64,000 bases of DNA, taken from NCBI RefSeq assembly GCF_017357105.1, contig NZ_CP071596.1:1240001-1304000 (forward strand). The letters are read 5' to 3'. Below, in pieces: positions 17,156-24,942 of this stretch. The notes below the pieces were generated by a model that saw only the letters and a program-made list of their open reading frames with translations, was not told where the DNA came from and ran no database searches. The DNA is from Natronosalvus caseinilyticus. Lineage in GTDB: Archaea; Halobacteriota; Halobacteria; Halobacteriales; Natrialbaceae. Both the position numbers and the translations under genes were made by a program. Every line of letters begins with the position of its first letter. Position 1 is the stretch's first letter.

Positions 17156-18541
17156 ATGGATGCGAGGGAGCACCGGGCGCTCCTCGGAGTGCTCGTCGTG
17201 CTCGGGTGTCTGTGCGCGGGATTTCCATCGATCGCTGTCGCCGACGGCGGCGGCCTCGAGGCCGAAGCGGGTGCACGTCTCGGCCTGGACGGTTCGACTG
17301 ACGCCGGGATGGCAGCTGGATCGGTGAGCGATGCGACCGTTCTCACGGAACCGTCGGTGGAGTCGCTCGAGCGTACTGCGCTCCAGGAAGAATCCAACGA
17401 GACTGACGACGCGAACGACACCGGAGACGCCAACGAGAGCGACGATACGGGTGGAAACGCGGCCAACGAGACCGACGGTGGCACCGCCAATGAGACGGGT
17501 AACGAGAGCGCGATTACGGGAGCGACGCCGCCCGGCTACGACGAACTCACGATCGAGGTGACGGTCCACGAGAACGGATCGGCCACCTGGACCCTCGAGT
17601 ACCGGTACCGACTCGACGGCGATGAAAACGCCACCGACCGCTGGGAGTCGGTCCGGTCGACGATCGAGGCGGAAAACGAGACGTACCTCGAGAACGTCGA
17701 GACCAACTGGTCAGAGCGGGTCGACGCCGCGGCCGCGGAGACGGGCCGGGACATGACCGCCAGCGGCTATCGCGTCTCACTCGAGGAGACGTCGACGCCC
17801 CAGGAAACCGGCTACGTCCGCGTCCAGTTCCTGTGGGAGGAGTTCGCGAGCGTCGAACTCAACCACCGAATCCGGATCGGCGACGCCTTCGGGCACCTCG
17901 AACTCGACGACCGCACGCAGTTGATCGTCACCTGGCCGGCGGACTTCCGCGCCCAGACGATCGAACCGTTCCCCAACGACCGGCGCGAGCAGGCGGCGAT
18001 CTGGAACGGGGACGAGACGGACTTCCTCGAGGACGAGCCGTTCGTCGAACTCATGGTACAGACGTCGGAATCGTCGCCCCCCGAACCGGACGACGAGTCG
18101 CCCCTCTCACAATCGTGGCTGGCGGCCCTCGGACTCCTTGTCCTCGCGATCGTGGCTGCGGTGGGCTGGTTCGCCCTGCGAAACGGTGATTCCACTGACT
18201 TCCCGATCGGATCCTGGCGGGAGCAACCCGAGCCGGAACCGCCCGAGCCCGAAACGTCGACGCAACGCCAGCCGTCGACGCCGCCGGACGCGTTACTGAG
18301 CAACGAAGAACGCGTCGTCCGCCTGCTCGAGCAACACGGCGGCCGGATGAAACAACAGGAGGTGGTCTCGACACTCGAGTGGACCGAGGCGAAGACCAGT
18401 CAGGTCGTCAGCGGCCTCCGGGAAGATGGCACGATCGAGGCGTTCCGAATCGGTCGGGAGAACGTGTTGACGCTCGCCGACGAAACCGAGTCCGTCAACG
18501 GCGTCACCGCGAACGGAGCGGACACGGGAAGCGAAACGTAA
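17156..18541 (+). CDS. Membrane-anchored winged-helix regulator with extracellular domain
   Basis: A 461-residue protein with a signal peptide (ALLGVLVVLGCLCAGFPSIAVA), an Asn/Glu/Thr-rich linker with many N-x-T/S sites (about 75-120), an extracellular beta-rich domain (about 125-300, starting DELTIEVTVHENGSATW), one transmembrane helix (about 322-341), a Pro/Glu linker, and a C-terminal winged helix (about 380-445: LLSNEERVVRLLEQHGGRMKQQ, then EAKTSQVVSGLREDG). The layout is that of a one-component sensor with the DNA-binding domain inside the cell; haloarchaeal proteins of this kind are common (I recall DUF7345 and DUF7343 for the two domains, not verified). The target and signal are unknown. 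Confidence 0.8.
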   Translation: MDAREHRALLGVLVVLGCLCAGFPSIAVADGGGLEAEAGARLGLDGSTDAGMAAGSVSDATVLTEPSVESLERTALQEESNETDDANDTGDANESDDTGGNAANETDGGTANETGNESAITGATPPGYDELTIEVTVHENGSATWTLEYRYRLDGDENATDRWESVRSTIEAENETYLENVETNWSERVDAAAAETGRDMTASGYRVSLEETSTPQETGYVRVQFLWEEFASVELNHRIRIGDAFGHLELDDRTQLIVTWPADFRAQTIEPFPNDRREQAAIWNGDETDFLEDEPFVELMVQTSESSPPEPDDESPLSQSWLAALGLLVLAIVAAVGWFALRNGDSTDFPIGSWREQPEPEPPEPETSTQRQPSTPPDALLSNEERVVRLLEQHGGRMKQQEVVSTLEWTEAKTSQVVSGLREDGTIEAFRIGRENVLTLADETESVNGVTANGADTGSET

Positions 18542-18561
18542 CATTTGCCCACCCAGTAGCC

Positions 18562-18568
18562 TTTAATA
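18562..18568 (+). promoter_or_regulatory. TATA box of the arginine leader ORF
   Basis: TTTAATA, centred 29 bases before the ATG at 18594, is placed for a leaderless transcript that begins at or just before that ATG. Confidence 0.6.
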
Positions 18569-18593
18569 GCTCGAGTATCCTACGTCTGTCCAG

Positions 18594-18674
18594 ATGAGCG
18601 CACTCGCCACTACCGTCCTCGCTGTCCTCGGTAGCGCGAGCGCCGTCGCCCCGCGACGACGACCGGGCCTCTAG
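18594..18674 (+). CDS. Candidate arginine leader peptide upstream of argG (26 codons)
   Basis: A short ORF from ATG 18594 to TAG 18672-18674 encodes 26 residues: a small hydrophobic Ala/Val/Leu/Ser stretch, then PRRRPGL. The three arginine codons CGA-CGA-CGA are at 18654-18662. Two hairpins overlap them: CGTCGC-CCC-GCGACG (18644-18658), which covers the first arginine codons, and GGGCC-TCTA-GGCCC (18665-18678 with flanks), which contains the stop codon. A T-rich tract lies about 60 bases downstream (18726-18740). The ORF has a well-placed TATA box for leaderless expression. By position and composition it resembles a bacterial attenuation leader for the argG-argH operon. It could also be a chance ORF or an independent small protein; it is not tested here. 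Confidence 0.5.
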   Translation: MSALATTVLAVLGSASAVAPRRRPGL

Positions 18675-18725
18675 GCCCACTACTACTTCATCCCCAGATT
18701 TCGGTATTGCTCAACGCTGCAGGAT

Positions 18726-18740
18726 TTCCTGTTTTTCCTG
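18726..18740 (+). terminator. Pyrimidine/T-rich tract between the arginine leader ORF and argG
   Basis: TTTCCTGTTTTTCCT contains a T5 run and could act as an archaeal U-tract terminator, stopping transcripts that read through from the leader ORF before argG. No strong hairpin directly precedes it. Confidence 0.4.
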
Positions 18741-18784
18741 GTTAGTGTCCACTTCACCACTAAATTACGAAAATAAAACCAACG

Positions 18785-18818
18785 AATTTAAGTCCCGTAG
18801 CCGATTGTACTCGAGTAC
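18785..18818 (+). promoter_or_regulatory. argG promoter with palindromic operator GTACTCGAGTAC
   Basis: A second TATA element, AATTTAAG (18785-18792), is 33 bases before the argG ATG and predicts a start near 18815. The perfect 12-base palindrome GTACTCGAGTAC at 18807-18818 covers that start site, the place where an archaeal repressor would bind. So argG may have its own repressible promoter as well as read-through from the leader ORF. Confidence 0.5.
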
Positions 18819-18821
18819 GAT

Positions 18822-20072
18822 ATGACACGCGTTGCACTCGCGTTCTCGGGCGGACTGGACACGACCATCTGCGTCCCGCTGCTCGAGGAAGAATACGGAT
18901 ACGACGACGTTATCGGCGTCACGGTCGACGTCGGTCAGCCCGCTTCGGAGTTCGCCGAAGCCAAAGAAACCGCCGAGGCCCTCGGCCTCGAGCACTACGT
19001 CGTCGACGCGCGAGCGGAATTCGCCCAGCTCTGTCTCGATGGCGTTCGCGCGAACGCGACCTACCAGGGCTACCCGCTCGGAACCGCGCTCGCTCGCCCC
19101 GTGATCGCCTCGAAAATTCTCGAGGTTGCCGAGGAACACGGCTGTACGGGCATCGCACACGGCTGTACCGGCAAGGGGAACGACCAGCTCCGGTTCGAGG
19201 CCGTCTGGCGCGACTCGGACCTCGAGGTCATCGCTCCCATCCGCGAACTGGGACTCACGCGCACGTGGGAACAGGAGTACGCCGCGGAGAAGGGCCTGCC
19301 CGTCGAGGGCGGCAACGAGGGCGACTGGTCGATCGACACCAACCTCTGGAGTCGCTCGGTCGAGGGCGACGAGCTCGAGGACCCCGGCTACGTCCCACCG
19401 GAGGACATCTACGAGTGGACCCAGGAACCCACCGGCGAAACTGAACTGATCGAGATCGCGTTCGAGGAGGGCTATCCCGTCGCCGTCGACGGCGAGGAGA
19501 TGGACCCCGTCACCCTCATCGAGCACCTCAACGAGGTCGCCGGCGCCCACGGCGTCGGTCGCACGGACGTGATGGAAGACCGCATGCTCGGGCTCAAGGT
19601 CAGGGAAAACTACGAGCACCCCGCGGCGACGACGTTGCTGAACGCCCACGAGTCGCTCGAGGGCCTCGTCCTGACCCAGGAGGAGCGTCAGTTCAAACAG
19701 CACGTCGACCAGCAATGGGCCCAGAAGGGCTACGAGGGACTGGTCGACGCCCCGCTCGTAAGCGCGCTCGAGGGCTTCATCGCCGAGACCCAGAAGCGCG
19801 TCACGGGCACGGTGACGATCAAGTTCGAGGGCGGACAGGCCCGCCCCGTCGCCCGCGACAGCGAGTACGCGGCGTACTCGGCGGCCCACGCCTCCTTCGA
19901 CACCGAGACCGTCGGCAAGATCGATCAGGAGGACGCCACGGGTGTCGCGAAGTACCACGGCTTCCAGCGCCGCCTGGCGAACAAGTCGCTCGAAGGCGAG
20001 GGTGAGAGCCTCGAGATGGCGACCGACGGCGGCGCCGACACCGACACCGACACTGAGACGACCGACGAGTGA
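18822..20072 (+). CDS. argG: Argininosuccinate synthase
   Basis: Joins citrulline and aspartate with ATP to form argininosuccinate, the penultimate step of arginine synthesis. The 416-residue protein carries the N-type ATP pyrophosphatase loop SGGLDTT (residues 9-15), then GVTVDVGQP, HGCTGKGNDQLRFE and the substrate-binding stretch EGGNEGDWSIDTNLWSRS. It is slightly longer than usual because of an acidic tail (GGADTDTDTETTDE) characteristic of halophiles. Its stop is three bases from the argH ATG, so argG-argH form an operon whose upstream region has a candidate leader peptide and operator. Confidence 0.97.
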   Translation: MTRVALAFSGGLDTTICVPLLEEEYGYDDVIGVTVDVGQPASEFAEAKETAEALGLEHYVVDARAEFAQLCLDGVRANATYQGYPLGTALARPVIASKILEVAEEHGCTGIAHGCTGKGNDQLRFEAVWRDSDLEVIAPIRELGLTRTWEQEYAAEKGLPVEGGNEGDWSIDTNLWSRSVEGDELEDPGYVPPEDIYEWTQEPTGETELIEIAFEEGYPVAVDGEEMDPVTLIEHLNEVAGAHGVGRTDVMEDRMLGLKVRENYEHPAATTLLNAHESLEGLVLTQEERQFKQHVDQQWAQKGYEGLVDAPLVSALEGFIAETQKRVTGTVTIKFEGGQARPVARDSEYAAYSAAHASFDTETVGKIDQEDATGVAKYHGFQRRLANKSLEGEGESLEMATDGGADTDTDTETTDE

Positions 20073-20074
20073 AC

Positions 20075-21580
20075 ATGACCAGAGAGGATTCCCTGCAGGG
20101 CGACGCCGACGCACCCCGCTCGAGTTCGACCGACGAGAGCGACGCGGGCAGCGTCGTCCGCCGTGACCGCTTCAGCGGCGGCCCCGCGCGCGGGTTCCTC
20201 TCGTCGCTGACGGCCGACGAGCGCATCTTCGAGGCGGACCTCGCGGTCGACCGCGCCCACGTCGTAATGCTCGCCGAGTGCGGGATCGTCGAGGACGACA
20301 CCGCGGGCGAGATCCTGCGCGCGCTCGACGCCATCGAGGTAGACGGGCACGCGAACCTCCCCGACGGCGAGGACGTCCACGAGGCCATCGAGACGGCCGT
20401 CATCGACGAGGTCGGAGTCGACGGCGGGAAGATGCACACCGCCCGCAGCCGCAACGACGAGGTCGCGGCGTGCATCCGGTACCGCCTCCGCGAGGACGTC
20501 CTCGAGGCACTCGAGGCGACGCTCGAGCTGCGCGAGGCCCTCTCGGCGGTCGCGAGCGAGCACGTCGAGACGACGATGCCCGGCTACACCCACCTCCAGC
20601 CCGCCCAGCCGACGACCGTCGCCCACTGGGCGCTGTCTTACGAGGGGGCGATTCGTCGCGACACTGAGCGCCTGCTCGAGGCCTACGCGCGGATCAACGT
20701 CTCGCCGCTGGGCGGGGCCGCGTTCGCGGGGACAACCTTCGATATCGATCGCGAACGGACGGCCGAGTTGCTCGGGTTCGACGGGGTCGTGGAAAACTCG
20801 ATGGACGCGTCATCGAGCCGGGACTTCCTGCTCGAGACCGTCCAGGCGCTGTCGACGCTGTCGACGACGCTGTCGGGGCTGGCCGAGGACGTGATCCTCT
20901 TCGCCAACCGCGGCTTCGTCGACCTCTCGGACGACTACTCCTCGACGTCGTCGATCATGCCCCAGAAGAAGAACCCCGACACGCTCGAACTCGTCCGCGC
21001 GGTCGCGGGCGATGCAGCCGCCGGGGTGCAGGGCCTGACGACGATGCTCAAGGGACTGCCCCGTGCGTACAACCGCGACCTCCAGCGGGCGACCCCGCAC
21101 GCGTGGTCGACGGTCGACGCCGTGCTCGAGGCGACCCGAGTCGCTGCGGGCGCAGTCGCCACCGCCGAGTGGAACGAGGACGCCCTCGCCGCGGAGGCGG
21201 GGGCTGGCTTCTCGACGGCGACCGGCGTCGCGGACCTGCTCGCGGCGAACGGGTTGCCGTTCCGGACGGCCCACGAAATCGTGGCCGTCGCCGCCGAGAA
21301 CGGGGCCGACTACGCGGCCATCGAGGACGCCGCCGAGGACGTGCTGGGCGAACCGCTCGAATCCTACGCCGATTCCGGCGCGGTCGAGGCGGCGCTCGAC
21401 CCTGCGACGAGCGTGGCCAGTCGCGACTCGACGGGCGGGCCAGCACTCGGAGCCGCCGAGAGCCAGATAGACGCGGCGACGGCGGTGCTCGAGGCCGACC
21501 GGGAGACCGTCGAAGGTCTCGAGGCGGACCTCGAGGCGGCCCGCGACGCGCTCCGCTCCGAGGTGATGACGTATGTGTGA
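20075..21580 (+). CDS. argH: Argininosuccinate lyase
   Basis: Cleaves argininosuccinate to arginine and fumarate, the final step. The 501-residue product has the fumarase/aspartase superfamily regions: TARSRNDEV-like TARSRNDEVA in HTARSRNDEVA, the TMPGYTHLQPAQPTT stretch with the general-base histidine, and the signature SSIMPQKKNPD. The first 30 residues are an acidic, low-complexity addition. I prefer the ATG at 20075; the GTG at 20069 overlaps the argG stop and would add two residues. It is followed by a hairpin-rich gap and a separate promoter for lysW, so transcription probably divides here. Confidence 0.96.
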   Translation: MTREDSLQGDADAPRSSSTDESDAGSVVRRDRFSGGPARGFLSSLTADERIFEADLAVDRAHVVMLAECGIVEDDTAGEILRALDAIEVDGHANLPDGEDVHEAIETAVIDEVGVDGGKMHTARSRNDEVAACIRYRLREDVLEALEATLELREALSAVASEHVETTMPGYTHLQPAQPTTVAHWALSYEGAIRRDTERLLEAYARINVSPLGGAAFAGTTFDIDRERTAELLGFDGVVENSMDASSSRDFLLETVQALSTLSTTLSGLAEDVILFANRGFVDLSDDYSSTSSIMPQKKNPDTLELVRAVAGDAAAGVQGLTTMLKGLPRAYNRDLQRATPHAWSTVDAVLEATRVAAGAVATAEWNEDALAAEAGAGFSTATGVADLLAANGLPFRTAHEIVAVAAENGADYAAIEDAAEDVLGEPLESYADSGAVEAALDPATSVASRDSTGGPALGAAESQIDAATAVLEADRETVEGLEADLEAARDALRSEVMTYV

Positions 21581-21600
21581 ACGGAACGTCCGCGAGCGGA

Positions 21601-21650
21601 GGCGGCTAGTGAAGCCGCCGCGATCACCGCCGCCGTCCCCGCCCGGGGAC
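21601..21650 (+). terminator. Two hairpins after argH
   Basis: GGCGGCT-AGTGA-AGCCGCC (21601-21619) and GTCCCC-GCCC-GGGGAC (21635-21650) are two perfect stem-loops directly after the argH stop, followed by the A/T-rich AATATACAATTT. They could end the argGH message or stabilise its 3' end. There is no long T run, so termination is not certain. Confidence 0.45.
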
Positions 21651-21757
21651 AATATACAATTTCGATGATATTCGAAACAAGAATTGTGGAAAAGTAGGCT
21701 TTTGACACCGTTAGAGCGGACTATAGGTTGTATAATTTTTCTGGTAGTTTCGAAGGG

Positions 21758-21763
21758 TTTAAG
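21758..21763 (+). promoter_or_regulatory. TATA box of the lysW operon
   Basis: TTTAAG is centred about 30 bases before the lysW ATG at 21791 and predicts a very short leader. GAGGGGAG just before the ATG could also serve as a ribosome-binding site. A second A/T-rich element, TGTATAAT, lies at 21729-21736. Confidence 0.5.
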
Positions 21764-21790
21764 GTACATCGCCGCCGAGAGGGGAGTACA

Positions 21791-21955
21791 ATGACAGAAT
21801 GCGTCGAGTGCGGGGCGGACCTGACCCTGCACGACGATCTGGAAGTCGGAGAAATCGTCGACTGTACCACCTGCGGTGCCGAACTCGAAGTTATCGACAC
21901 CGAGCCGCCAGTCCTCGAGCGAGCCCCCGAGCTCGAAGAGGACTGGGGTGAGTGA
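21791..21955 (+). CDS. lysW: LysW/ArgW amino-group carrier protein
   Basis: The 54-residue carrier to which glutamate is attached and on which ornithine is then built. It has a zinc ribbon with C4-x2-C7 and C25-x2-C28 (TECVECGADL, DCTTCGAEL) and ends with the diagnostic acidic tail EEDWGE, whose terminal glutamate accepts the amino group of the substrate. The upstream in-frame extension to 21728 runs through the promoter and is rejected. It heads a seven-gene operon, overlapping the next gene by four bases. In this genome lysine has its own DAP operon, so the carrier probably serves only arginine (inference). Confidence 0.95.
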   Translation: MTECVECGADLTLHDDLEVGEIVDCTTCGAELEVIDTEPPVLERAPELEEDWGE

Positions 21956-22860
21956 CCTTGAAGATTGGAATACTCTACTCCCGGATCCGCAAGGACGAGA
22001 AGCTCCTCCTGAGCGAGCTTCGCGAGCGCGGCCACAAGGTCGAAAAGATCGACGTCCGCAAGGAGACATTCGACGTCGCCGAGGCCAGCGAGACGTTCGC
22101 CGACCTCGACCTCGTCGTCGACCGCTGTCTCGCTACCAGTCGTAGCCTGTACGCTACGCGGTTCTGCGAGGCCTACGGCGTTCCCGTGGTCAACAGCAAC
22201 GAGACGGCCGAAATCTGCGCCGACAAGGTGAAGAACAGTCTCGCGCTCGAGGCCGCGGACGTCCCCACGCCCGCGACGAAGGTGGCGTTCACCAAGGAGA
22301 GCGCCCTCGAGGCTATCGAGAGCTTCGGCTACCCCTGCGTCCTCAAGCCCGTCGTGGGTTCGTGGGGGCGCCTGATGGCCAAGATCGATTCGAAGAGCGC
22401 CGCGGAGGCGATCCTCGAGCACAAGGCGACCCTGGGCCACTACGAGCACAAGGTCTTCTACGTCCAGGAGTTCGTCGAGAAGCCCGGTCGAGACGTGCGC
22501 GTGCTGGCCGTCGACGGCGAACCCGTGGCGGCGATGGCTCGCTCGTCGGACCACTGGCTCACCAACGCGGCCAAGGGCGCCACGACCGAGCCCTTCGAAC
22601 TGGACGACGAGGCGCTCGAACTGGTCGCAAAGGCGAGCGACGCCGTTGGCGGGGGTCTGTTGGGTATCGACCTCATGGAAGCCGGTGATTCGTACACCGT
22701 CCACGAGGTCAACCACACCGTCGAGTTCAAGGCGCTCAACGATGCCGTCGACGTTGACGTTCCCGGTGTCGTCGTCGACTGGCTCGAGGCGAAAGCCGAG
22801 GCCGAGGCTACGACCGGCGAGGACGGGGCGAACGACGCCGAACTCGAGGTGACGCTGTGA
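21952..22860 (+). CDS. argX: Glutamate--LysW ligase (ArgX/LysX family)
   Basis: An ATP-grasp enzyme of the RimK type that ligates the amino group of glutamate (or aminoadipate in LysX homologues) to the C-terminal glutamate of LysW. The 302-residue protein begins LKIGILYSRIRKDEKLL and contains CVLKPVVGSWGRLMAK (ATP-binding), YVQEFVEKPGRDVRV and EVNHTVEFK with metal-binding residues. The GTG at 21952 overlaps the lysW stop (GTGA); a TTG at 21958 is an alternative giving MKIGILYS. The substrate is inferred as glutamate because the cluster contains argF and the genome has a DAP route to lysine. Confidence 0.92.
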   Translation: MTLKIGILYSRIRKDEKLLLSELRERGHKVEKIDVRKETFDVAEASETFADLDLVVDRCLATSRSLYATRFCEAYGVPVVNSNETAEICADKVKNSLALEAADVPTPATKVAFTKESALEAIESFGYPCVLKPVVGSWGRLMAKIDSKSAAEAILEHKATLGHYEHKVFYVQEFVEKPGRDVRVLAVDGEPVAAMARSSDHWLTNAAKGATTEPFELDDEALELVAKASDAVGGGLLGIDLMEAGDSYTVHEVNHTVEFKALNDAVDVDVPGVVVDWLEAKAEAEATTGEDGANDAELEVTL

Positions 22861-23945
22861 TGGCGACGGGCGCACAGGCCGCGGACGATGCGACCGCGAC
22901 CGACGCCGAGACCGTCACCACTTCCGTCGTCGGCGGCACCGGCTTCACCGGTGGGGAACTCCTCCGCCTGCTCGCCGGCCACCCCACCTTCGAGATTCAG
23001 CAGGCCACGAGTCGCTCTGCGGCGGGAAAGAGTGTCGGCTCGAAGCACCCGCCCCTGCGCGGGAGCGACCTGCGATTCAGCGACCCGGAGGACCTCGAGT
23101 CCGTCGACGTCCTCTTCGCAGCGACGCCCCACGGCGTCTCGATGGGCCAGATCGATGAATTCTTCGACGTCGCGGACACCGTCGTCGACCTCTCGGCGGA
23201 CTTCCGCCTCGAGAGCGAGGACCAGTACGACGAGTGGTACGACGGGCATAGTTCACCAGAGTATCTCGAGCGCGCGGAGTACGCCCTGCCCGAGATCAAC
23301 CGCGAGAACCTCGCGGGCGCCGACCTGATCGCCGGCGGCGGGTGTAACGCCACCGCCACGATTCTGGGGCTGTATCCCCTGTTCGAGCACGGCATCCTCG
23401 AGGGGGGAGAGCAGATCGTCGTTGACGTGAAAGTCGGCTCCTCGGAGGGCGGCGCCGGCGGCGGCGAGGCCTCCTCCCACCCCGAACGCTCGGGAGTCGT
23501 CCGCCCGTACGCGCCGACGGGCCACCGCCACGAGGCCGAAATCGAGCAGTTCCTCGGCACCTCGGTGGCGTTCACCTGCCACGCGGTCGACATGGTTCGC
23601 GGCGCGAGCGCGACGAGCCACGTCTTCCCCTCGGGGCCGGTCTCGAAGGGCGACCTCTGGAACGCCTACCGCGAAACCTACGAGGACGAACCGTTCGTCC
23701 GCATGGCCGCCGGCGGCTCGGGCGTCTACCGCTACCCCGAACCCAAGGCGGTCGCGGGGACGAACATCGCCGAGGTCGGCTTCGAACTCGACCCCTCGAA
23801 CAAACGGATCGTGGTCTTCTCGGCCATCGACAACATGATGAAGGGCTCGGCCGGCCAGGCCGTCCACGCCGCGAACATCGCGCTAGGCTTCGAGGAGACG
23901 GCCGGACTCGAGTTTACGGGATTGCATCCCGTGGGGGCGCCCTGA
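22860..23945 (+). CDS. argC: LysW-gamma-glutamyl-phosphate reductase (ArgC/LysY)
   Basis: NADPH-dependent reductase that converts the LysW-bound glutamyl phosphate to the semialdehyde. The 361-residue protein has the dinucleotide-binding GGTGFTGGELLRLL near residue 25 and the catalytic cysteine Cys162 in the motif GGGCNATAT. SSEGGAGGGEASSHPER and YAPTGHRHEAEIE are the usual C-terminal landmarks. The ATG at 22860 overlaps the previous stop (TGATG); a GTG one codon earlier is possible. The first 20 residues are an acidic, Ala/Thr-rich addition. Confidence 0.94.
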   Translation: MATGAQAADDATATDAETVTTSVVGGTGFTGGELLRLLAGHPTFEIQQATSRSAAGKSVGSKHPPLRGSDLRFSDPEDLESVDVLFAATPHGVSMGQIDEFFDVADTVVDLSADFRLESEDQYDEWYDGHSSPEYLERAEYALPEINRENLAGADLIAGGGCNATATILGLYPLFEHGILEGGEQIVVDVKVGSSEGGAGGGEASSHPERSGVVRPYAPTGHRHEAEIEQFLGTSVAFTCHAVDMVRGASATSHVFPSGPVSKGDLWNAYRETYEDEPFVRMAAGGSGVYRYPEPKAVAGTNIAEVGFELDPSNKRIVVFSAIDNMMKGSAGQAVHAANIALGFEETAGLEFTGLHPVGAP

Positions 23946-23946
23946 G

Positions 23947-24942
23947 ATGACGGTAGTCGTGAAAATCGGCGGTGCCCGTGCGGTCGACCCCGTGGGAGCA
24001 CTGGCCGACGTGGCCCATCTCGTCGCCAACGGGGAGAGCGCGGAACCACGTTCCGCGGACAACTCGAGCGGGCAACGCCCGCGAGAAGACGTAATCGTCG
24101 TTCATGGCGGCTCTACCGCCGTCGACGAGACCCTCGAGGAACTGGACGAGGAGCCGACCTACGTCGAGACTCCCGGCGGCGTCGTCGGGCGCTTTACCGA
24201 CGAGCGCACCATGGACGTGTTCAAGATGGTCATGCCCGGCAAGTTGAATACGGACCTCGTCGAGGCCCTGCAGAACGAGGGCGTCGACGCCGTCGGGCTC
24301 TCGGGTGTCGACGGCCAACTCCTCTCTGGGAAACGGAAGTCGGCCGTCCGCGTCCAGGAGGACGGCAAGAAGAAGATCAAGCGCGGCGACCACTCCGGGA
24401 CCATCGAGGACGTCAATTCGGATCTCCTCGAAACCCTGCTCGCGGGCGGATACGTCCCCGTCGTCGGCGGGCCCGTGCTCGGCGCGGAGAAGGACGGCGG
24501 CTACACCGCGGTCAACGCCGACGCCGACCGCACCGCCGCGGCCGTCGCGGGTGCACTCGAGGCCGACCTCGTGCTCCTGACGGACGTCTCGGGCATCTAC
24601 GCCGACCCCGAGGACGAATCGACGAAGATCGACGAAGCGACGACGGAAGCCGAGTACGAGGCCGTCGAGGAGGCCGCCGAAGGGTTCATGACGAAGAAGG
24701 TCATGGCCGCGACGGAGGCCCTCGAGAGCGGCGCGCGTTCGGTCGTCGTCGCGGACGCGAACGCGAACGACCCCGTCTCGAACGCCCTCGAGGGCTACGG
24801 GACGACTATCACGCCCGGTGCGCTGGGCCTGGGACTCGATGGCAGAGGAGACGGAGGCGACGCGGACGGAAGCGGTACGGACGATGATGACGTAGACGAT
24901 GGCGAAACGGACGAGACGGCGGCGCTCGAGGTGAGCGACTGA
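23947..24942 (+). CDS. argB: LysW-glutamate kinase (ArgB/LysZ)
   Basis: Amino-acid kinase family member that phosphorylates the gamma-carboxyl of LysW-bound glutamate. It opens MTVVVKIGGARAV (Lys of the phosphate-binding site), then VIVVHGGSTAVDE, VGLSGVDGQLLSGKRKS and GGYTAVNADADRTAAAVA. Length is 331 residues, about 45 more than usual, because of a disordered Gly/Asp-rich C-terminal tail from about residue 295 (GRGDGGDADGSGTDDDD). There is also a small hydrophilic insertion near residues 30-45. The start lies one base after the argC stop; the stop overlaps argD (TGATG). Confidence 0.94.
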   Translation: MTVVVKIGGARAVDPVGALADVAHLVANGESAEPRSADNSSGQRPREDVIVVHGGSTAVDETLEELDEEPTYVETPGGVVGRFTDERTMDVFKMVMPGKLNTDLVEALQNEGVDAVGLSGVDGQLLSGKRKSAVRVQEDGKKKIKRGDHSGTIEDVNSDLLETLLAGGYVPVVGGPVLGAEKDGGYTAVNADADRTAAAVAGALEADLVLLTDVSGIYADPEDESTKIDEATTEAEYEAVEEAAEGFMTKKVMAATEALESGARSVVVADANANDPVSNALEGYGTTITPGALGLGLDGRGDGGDADGSGTDDDDVDDGETDETAALEVSD

